From Mesostigma viride (lineage: Eukaryota; Streptophyta; Mesostigmatophyceae; Mesostigmatales; Mesostigmataceae): a stretch of 64,000 bases of DNA. The stretch covers positions 1 to 64,000 of the forward strand of contig RPFO01001007.1 of assembly GCA_009746045.1 (NCBI GenBank), written 5' to 3'. A program made the translations under genes and the position numbers. The stretch's first letter is position 1, and the number at the start of each line of letters is the position of its first letter. The notes beneath the pieces were generated by a model. It was not told the DNA's origin and searched no databases. It worked only from the letters and a program-made list of their open reading frames with translations. Positions 59,537-64,000 of the stretch are shown piece by piece.

Positions 59537-60202
59537 ATGTACGACGACCCCATGCACCTCGCCGGAGCCCGAAGGATCCGCAGACGTCGACGCGTCCCCG
59601 CACCATCCTCCTCGTCCGCATCCGGACTCGGCATCGCGCGACACAAGGCACGGCCGTCCGCGCGCCGCCGAAAGGGGGGCGTCCGACGTCGCGTCGGAGC
59701 GCCGCGTCCGATCGGCGGCATCCTGTTCGCTTCCAGCTACACGAGCGGGCCTCTCCTGCCCTCCCTCGCGCGCCCCGTCCGACGCGTCGTGTCGGTCGCG
59801 CGCCGAGGTGGAGCGGGCGGAGCGGCCGTGGACGTCGACGCCCTCTTCGCCCGTCACTTCAACTCGTGTTCGGGTCCCGCTCCCTCGTCCGGCCGCGTCG
59901 GCCGCGGACGTCTCGCCTCCGCGCACCTGGCGGGCGCTTCCGTCCACCGTCACCGTCACCGGCGGCGCCACCCCGCGTCGGCTCGTCCCGTCGCCTCGAG
60001 CGGGGCAGTCGTGCGCAGGCGTCACCCCCTCCGACGCGCGTCGAGACCCGCGGGCGCGTCTCGTCCCGTCCACGGTCACCGTCGACGTCGCGTGGCGCGT
60101 CCGATGGGTGCGGCCGGACCCGCGCACAAGCACCGCCGCCGCGTGAAGCGTCACCCGCGCCATCTCGCCGGACTCCGCGGGGTCCGACGCGCCACGAGGT
60201 GA
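59537..60202 (+). CDS. Arg/His-rich basic protein
   Basis: 221 aa, extremely basic, with many RRRR, HRHRRR and HKHRRR clusters and a short hydrophobic patch (GGILFASSYTSGPLLPSL). Composition resembles virion DNA-condensing (protamine-like) proteins. Because GC-rich DNA makes Arg-rich translations easily, coding status rests on its own ATG, the clean gap after the membrane gene and its single stop. Confidence 0.45.
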   Translation: MYDDPMHLAGARRIRRRRRVPAPSSSSASGLGIARHKARPSARRRKGGVRRRVGAPRPIGGILFASSYTSGPLLPSLARPVRRVVSVARRGGAGGAAVDVDALFARHFNSCSGPAPSSGRVGRGRLASAHLAGASVHRHRHRRRHPASARPVASSGAVVRRRHPLRRASRPAGASRPVHGHRRRRVARPMGAAGPAHKHRRRVKRHPRHLAGLRGVRRATR

Positions 60203-60250
60203 GAGAGGGCGGAATTTTATGTGTGTCCTATGGTATTCTAGCGCGTCGGG

Positions 60251-60565
60251 ATGGTTTGGAGCGTCCGTCTGATCTCCTCCCTCGCAGTCGGAGGGCTGGT
60301 CTTCTTCCTCATCCCCGTCGTGCAGTACGCGATGTTCCGGCGAAGGTTCTTCCGTCCCCGGTCCGTTGGATCGGGCGTGGGTCCGGGCGCTGGCTCGGGC
60401 GCGGGTCCGGGCGCGGGCTCAGGCACTGGCGCTGGCGGTACAAGCAAGTGGCCGGCGCCCCCGTCCGGGAGCTGGATCGTGTTTTTCTACGATTCGCCCG
60501 TCTACGTGTACGCGGGCACGGCCGCGATCCTGTTCTACGTCCTGAGCTTCCTGTGGCTCGCGTGA
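60251..60565 (+). CDS. Small membrane protein with Gly-Ala linker
   Basis: 104 aa. An N-terminal hydrophobic helix (LAVGGLVFFLIPVVQYAMF) is followed by an Arg-rich stop-transfer segment, a Gly/Ser/Ala/Pro linker of GSGAGPGAG type, and a C-terminal helix (VYAGTAAILFYVLSFLWL). The organisation suggests a viral membrane or inner-membrane protein. Confidence 0.55.
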   Translation: MVWSVRLISSLAVGGLVFFLIPVVQYAMFRRRFFRPRSVGSGVGPGAGSGAGPGAGSGTGAGGTSKWPAPPSGSWIVFFYDSPVYVYAGTAAILFYVLSFLWLA

Positions 60566-60643
60566 TCCCTCGGACCCGAAGACGCCGCCGCCCTCAAAAT
60601 TATCCGCTCGTTTAGGTAACCACGCGCTCGCACGATTCCCTCC

Positions 60644-60934
60644 ATGGCGTGGACGCGACCCGTGATGGAAGCCTCCCTCGCCGCGATCGTCTCCGTCCTG
60701 GCCACTCTGTTCGTGGGGAATTACAAGGACGGTCCGCGATTCGACGTCCGCGCGCACCTTACCGGGCTGTTGAACGGCGGACCCTTCGACGGCGCGCTCA
60801 AGAGCTTCCTCTCCAAGCCCCCGCCGTCGACGGCCGGAGATTTCGAGCAGAAACGCGCCGTGCGTTCGGCCTTTTTCGCGGCCGTGTTCTACGCGGTCGC
60901 CTACGCCGTCTTCGCGCGGTTCTATCCGGCCTAA
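60644..60934 (+). CDS. Small membrane protein
   Basis: 96 aa (or 89 from the internal Met at 60665). Hydrophobic helix at about 10-28 (SLAAIVSVLATLFVG) and another near the C-terminus (AFFAAVFYAVAYAVF), with a charged loop between. Not recognised; part of the membrane-protein run. Confidence 0.5.
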   Translation: MAWTRPVMEASLAAIVSVLATLFVGNYKDGPRFDVRAHLTGLLNGGPFDGALKSFLSKPPPSTAGDFEQKRAVRSAFFAAVFYAVAYAVFARFYPA

Positions 60935-61062
60935 CCCTAGCGAGCCGCGCGTCCCGAACCGCGCACCGGCACGAGTCCGAGTCCGAGTCCTCGGGAGTCC
61001 GGGTCCGGCCGAAAATAAAATGTGAGACCTAATCAACGAATCAGCGTCGCGGTACGATAATC

Positions 61063-61257
61063 ATGGCCATGTTCATCCCCGCCGAACTCGTGAAGCCCCT
61101 CGCCGCCGGCCTCGCGTCTCTCCTCGCGAGCTTCCTGCTCGACCGGATCGACGCCATGGGCGCGGTCGACCTGTACGGCAACAAGCTGGTGGCCGCGCAC
61201 GCGTTTTCGACCGCGCTCGCGTTCTACCTGATCACTTTCTACTTCGTGGGCAATTGA
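61063..61257 (+). CDS. Small hydrophobic protein
   Basis: 64 aa. It has two hydrophobic segments, LAAGLASLLASFLLDRI and AFSTALAFYLITFYFVG, with little else. A likely small membrane protein. ATG alternatives at residues 1 and 3. Confidence 0.5.
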   Translation: MAMFIPAELVKPLAAGLASLLASFLLDRIDAMGAVDLYGNKLVAAHAFSTALAFYLITFYFVGN

Positions 61258-61432
61258 CGCGCGAATGGAGGACGGTGAGAGGAGTCGGTAATGGATTTCG
61301 TTTCTTTATTTCGTGTATTCGTTTATGGATCGAATAAAATGGTTTTAATTGCATGATCACAAATCTCGGCATCGCTGCCATCGTTTTCGTCTCGCGAACT
61401 ACACAATTATGCAAAAGGCGGTTTAGGGAACG

Positions 61433-62173
61433 TCACGGCGCGATCGGCCGGTCCTCCAACGCCATCACGACGTTGTCGTCCAATGTCAGCTCCACCTCGC
61501 ACTTGCGGCACACCTCGCGCAGGAGGTGCAGCTGGTCCTCTTTCACGTCCTTGGCCGTATCGTGCGTGCAGTAGAGGTGCAGGCGGTGGTTGAACGACTC
61601 GAAGTCGATCCCGAACGCGGCCAGACGCCCGAGTCCCCGCGCCCATTCCGTGACGTCCTCCACGACGATGAGGTCTCCCTGCGGGTACGACACGACGTCT
61701 ACGTGTCCCGCGCGGCACCGGACGCCCGTGACTCCGTCCGTCTTGCGGGCGATGTCGTCCTTGATCTCTGCCAGGTGGCGGAACCGCTTCGGCTCGCGTC
61801 CCGGCTCCTGCACCCACTCCACGAACGCGGGGACGAGGTCGGGGTGCATCCACATGCCGTGCGACGGCCCGATGTCCTCCCTCCACAGGCTGTGGGAGAA
61901 GTCCGGCTGCCTCCGCAGGGCGCGGCGGTACGCGCCCGTCGGGTCCGCGAAGAAGCGGGAGGCGTCCACCCTTCCCAGGAGCATGCAGTCCGCCAGACTC
62001 TGGGCGTGGACGTACCCGATCCGCGCCTCGGCGTCCACGCGCGCGAGACGGTCTCTGCGGAACGGGCCCGCGTCCGCCCGCGGGCGGTAGAAGTACACGG
62101 GGGGCTCCGCGTGCGAGAACTCGAAGTGGCTCTCCATGTAGGTCGGCTTCGAGTTGTCGGACGCGGCGGACAT
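61433..62173 (-). CDS. KilA-N-like domain protein
   Basis: 246 aa from the ATG at 62173 (the upstream open frame is noise). The segment SHGMWMHPDLVPAFVEWVQ (about residues 110-130) matches the KilA-N core G-x-W-x-H-P-x-L...A-x-W, preceded by a GYVHAQSLADCML helix. The C-terminal region has two Cys in VCRKCEVEL. Probably a DNA-binding regulator of viral or host genes. It is the only minus-strand gene in the membrane-protein run. Start and frame are intact. Confidence 0.65.
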   Translation of the reverse strand: MSAASDNSKPTYMESHFEFSHAEPPVYFYRPRADAGPFRRDRLARVDAEARIGYVHAQSLADCMLLGRVDASRFFADPTGAYRRALRRQPDFSHSLWREDIGPSHGMWMHPDLVPAFVEWVQEPGREPKRFRHLAEIKDDIARKTDGVTGVRCRAGHVDVVSYPQGDLIVVEDVTEWARGLGRLAAFGIDFESFNHRLHLYCTHDTAKDVKEDQLHLLREVCRKCEVELTLDDNVVMALEDRPIAP

Positions 62174-62630
62174 CCTCTGCGTCCTTTTGTTATGGCCTGC
62201 GATTTGTTTCGTTCGTCGGACAGCGCGCCTGTCCCGGTGGTCACGGGAGACGGAGGGGGGAGATCGCGCGGGTCTGGCGGGCGGAGGAGGGGAGAGAGCG
62301 GATTTAAAGAGGCGGCCGACGCGCCCGACCATTCCGTCCATCCGTGTCGTCCAAGGGATCATCTACGGTGGGAAACGATGTGAGCGATCGGACGGCCGAT
62401 CCCGCGCCTACTCCGGCCAGGTGGCCACCTTGCACGCCCACACGAGCACGGTGTGAGTGGCGGCCACGACGCACGCGCGGATCGCGCCCTTCGCCGTCTC
62501 CAACGCCCGGCACTCCATCCGCGCGCCCGTCCGTCGCGTCTCATCCGGGGCGGAGAAAAAGGGCGCACGCGGGACGGGCGAACGCCCGCCTCGACGGATT
62601 TATTTATCGACGGGTACAGATATCGACCCG
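62174..62630. other. Gap upstream of the channel-like gene
   Basis: No convincing large gene. GC-rich with several Arg-rich spurious frames, and one possible short minus-strand ORF (62408-62518). ATTTATTTATCGAC at about 62598-62610 is the only AT-rich box and may promote the gene at 62631. Confidence 0.5.
62408..62518 (-). CDS. Possible small hydrophobic peptide
   Basis: 36 aa from an ATG at 62518. It contains a hydrophobic Ala/Val/Thr/Trp stretch (ACVVAATHTVLVWACKVATW) that could span a membrane. Support is only its composition and neighbours; it may be a chance ORF. Confidence 0.25.
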   Translation of the reverse strand: MECRALETAKGAIRACVVAATHTVLVWACKVATWPE

Positions 62631-62912
62631 ATGGTGCTCGACCTCCTGCGAGACGCCCGGTTCGTCCGATTCGTGCTCGGCGCGGTCAGCGTCTACGCGC
62701 TCTTCCGCGTGGCGCTCGTCCTCCTCTTCGCGATCGTGTACTGGCTCGTGTCCCTCCGCGACCCCAAGGCCTTCTCCCGACGCCTCTCCCTCGGCGACGC
62801 GCTCTACCTCAGCGTGGCCACCGGCACCACGCTCGGGTATTGGGACGTCGCGCCCGTCGGACGGGTCGCGAGGACATGTACCGGATTGCACGCCCTCTCC
62901 TGCGTCTTCTGA
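62631..62912 (+). CDS. Kcv-like potassium channel relative with an altered selectivity filter
   Basis: 93 aa, the size of the chlorovirus Kcv (94 aa). TM1 about 14-40 (FVLGAVSVYALFRVALVLLF), a pore-helix region (LSLGDALYLSVATGTT), then a filter at residues 66-72 reading TTLGYWD where functional channels have TVGYGD or TVGFGD, so the second Gly is Trp. A truncated second TM (RVARTCTGLHALSCVF) ends early. Shifting frame near 62905 would extend it by about 14 hydrophobic/polar residues, so a small indel may have cut TM2. Kcv channels help depolarise the host membrane at infection; this copy may be non-conducting. Confidence 0.65.
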   Translation: MVLDLLRDARFVRFVLGAVSVYALFRVALVLLFAIVYWLVSLRDPKAFSRRLSLGDALYLSVATGTTLGYWDVAPVGRVARTCTGLHALSCVF

Positions 62913-62964
62913 CGAACGCCAGCATTATTATCGACGCAGAATAGTACGACCCCACCCTTGACCC

Positions 62965-63072
62965 ATGGACATCTCTCGCGCGCCCTCGGCGATGTGGAAC
63001 GCGTTCGCGTCCGCCCCTCTCCTCGCCCGCGTCCTGTTCGTCCTCGCGGTCGCCCTAGCGCCCGTTCCCTGA
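62965..63072 (+). CDS. Very small membrane peptide
   Basis: 35 aa. Short polar start and one hydrophobic helix (APLLARVLFVLAVALAPVP). It fits the adjacent small membrane genes, but its size makes it uncertain. Confidence 0.35.
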   Translation: MDISRAPSAMWNAFASAPLLARVLFVLAVALAPVP

Positions 63073-63305
63073 CGTTCGACCCGTACCCGTTCGGCGTCCC
63101 GCGCATATTCGCACGACAGCCGCGGCGTCCTGGCTCCAACGGCCTGCTTCTCCTGAACTGATCCCCGAAACGGATAGACGAGTTTATTGACGATTTCGTT
63201 GGACGAGTTTATTGATGAATAATAAAGAATGCGTTCCGTGCATCTCGCGTGTCCAAAACATTTTCATTGAGACGGGTAATAACGAGCGCTCCTGCTCGAG
63301 AACTC

Positions 63306-63476
63306 ATGGGGTGCTGTCCGGGCAAGCTGACGACGCCTCGCCGCGAGCGACAGTCGATCGAGGTCGACGGCCGGGTGGTGTACGAATCCAAGTTCGAGAA
63401 CAGTTCCCGAGGGGCGGACGGGGACTCGGTGCGGATGGCGGGCGAGGGGAGGAGGGAGCCCCGATTTCATCTGTGA
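63306..63476 (+). CDS. Small N-myristoylated/palmitoylated protein (MGCC)
   Basis: 56 aa from the ATG at 63306, opening MGCCPGK: Gly2 is a myristoylation site and Cys3/Cys4 are palmitoylation sites. The rest is charged. This points to a peripheral membrane protein. The longer upstream frame is ignored because the MGCC start makes sense. A second protein of the same type follows 21 bp downstream. Confidence 0.55.
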   Translation: MGCCPGKLTTPRRERQSIEVDGRVVYESKFENSSRGADGDSVRMAGEGRREPRFHL

Positions 63477-63497
63477 CCGTCTAGATAGACACGCGGG

Positions 63498-63683
63498 ATG
63501 GGGAATTGTTGCGCCGTTCCGAGGCGCGAGACGGACGAGAAGGTCGAGGATTTCTACGCGCGACGACGCGACTCGTTACCCCCCGGCATGCGCGCGGTGA
63601 TACGGTACCGTTTCGAGAAGGTCCAGGCCGAGAAGAAGGGGCAGCAGACGGCGCCCGCGGACGCGTCTATCCGGATCCCGTGA
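63498..63683 (+). CDS. Small N-myristoylated/palmitoylated protein (MGNCC)
   Basis: 61 aa, opening MGNCCAVPRR: a myristoylation/palmitoylation signal like its neighbour at 63306, followed by a charged helix (VEDFYARRRDSLPPG, then FEKVQAEKKG). Probably paired with the preceding gene by duplication or function. Its 3' end overlaps the convergent gene at 63667 by 17 bp. Confidence 0.55.
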   Translation: MGNCCAVPRRETDEKVEDFYARRRDSLPPGMRAVIRYRFEKVQAEKKGQQTAPADASIRIP

Positions 63684-63915
63684 CGGAGGACAACGCGGCT
63701 CTCGCTAAGGCTCCGATGGCGCCCGTCGTACTGAACGCCTCTTCCTCCGCCGAGCCCGTGTCCATGTCCCGGAACTCTATCTTGCCTCTCTCGTTCTCCA
63801 GTCTCTCCAGCCTCTCCTGGTACTCCGTGTCGAGTCTCTGTTTGGATTCGCGGTAACCGGCGTCTTGTTCCGCCATAGCGTCGAACATGCGCATCTTCGA
63901 GTTCTTGTCGGCCAT
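63667..63915 (-). CDS. Small coiled-coil protein
   Basis: 82 aa from the ATG at 63915 (a GTG 24 bp upstream is in frame). Met/Lys/Asp-rich start, then RESKQRLDTEYQERLERLEN, a clear heptad pattern, then a Ser/Thr/Gly-rich tail. Not recognised. It converges on and overlaps the MGNCC gene at the 3' end. Confidence 0.45.
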   Translation of the reverse strand: MADKNSKMRMFDAMAEQDAGYRESKQRLDTEYQERLERLENERGKIEFRDMDTGSAEEEAFSTTGAIGALARAALSSVTGSG

Positions 63916-64000
63916 TTCCTGCTTGACCACGTCCGACACGGACGAATTGTAAAATGTCCCTTCGTCTTCAACGTCTTATGGTCGCCGTCCGGATACCGGA

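Noticed and set aside
61526-62383. 285-aa plus-strand ORF
   Set aside because: Antisense shadow of the KilA-N-like gene at 61433-62173.

Overview
This window looks like the nuclear genome of a microalga or other protist that carries an integrated large DNA virus (an NCLDV-type endogenous giant virus), heavily invaded by host retrotransposons and DNA transposons. The viral stretches are GC-rich, densely packed and mostly uninterrupted by introns. They have short intergenic gaps with TATA-like boxes and several recognisable NCLDV families: an A32-type packaging ATPase (13749-14600), a VLTF2-like late transcription factor with a CxxC zinc ribbon (5249-6049), a DUF5871-like protein (11944-12661, frameshifted), KilA-N/BRO-like proteins, an HNH nuclease, a RING protein and a Kcv-like potassium channel. 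A Rieske oxygenase fits a photosynthetic host, but species and virus lineage cannot be fixed from the sequence. I saw no rRNA, tRNA or CRISPR array.

Layout. 1-5169 is a composite retroelement: the gag end of a Ty3/gypsy element joined to a short non-autonomous element. 5249-14848 is virus, with one gene split at 7109/10216 by a 3.1 kb gag-only LTR element (7110-10210). 14886-16700 is an uncharacterised element with 421-bp direct repeats. 17047-20548 and 29785-33795 are virus (Rieske oxygenase, a three-gene family of fibre/lectin-like proteins, zinc and RING proteins); the middle fibre gene is split by a 9.2 kb CACTA-like transposon (20549-29781) containing GGGA arrays, palindromic tandem repeats, a small TA-flanked MITE and a spliced gene. 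33974-34767 is a long inverted repeat. A 10.7 kb gypsy element (34768-45497) sits inside its right tip. 45586-46904 is virus again, broken by an 8.5 kb Ty1/copia-like element (46905-55397). 55403 to the end is virus: KilA-N and BRO-like genes in repeat-flanked cassettes, then a run of small membrane, basic and lipid-anchored proteins and the channel-like gene.

The most unusual content is in the retroelements. The gypsy polyprotein carries a complete-looking C5-cytosine DNA methyltransferase between protease and reverse transcriptase, and a PHD finger after the integrase, so it combines a DNA-methylation writer with a putative histone-tail reader. Its terminal repeats are split: the order is A-B-(gc)-A-internal-B, with TGTC...GACA ends and a 4-bp target duplication GGTG, rather than a plain LTR-internal-LTR. 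The non-autonomous element at the left shares the same ends and junction. The copia element has its protease-like domain between integrase and reverse transcriptase. LTR pairs are nearly identical, so the invasions are recent; three of the insertions directly break viral genes, which argues that this provirus is no longer a working virus.
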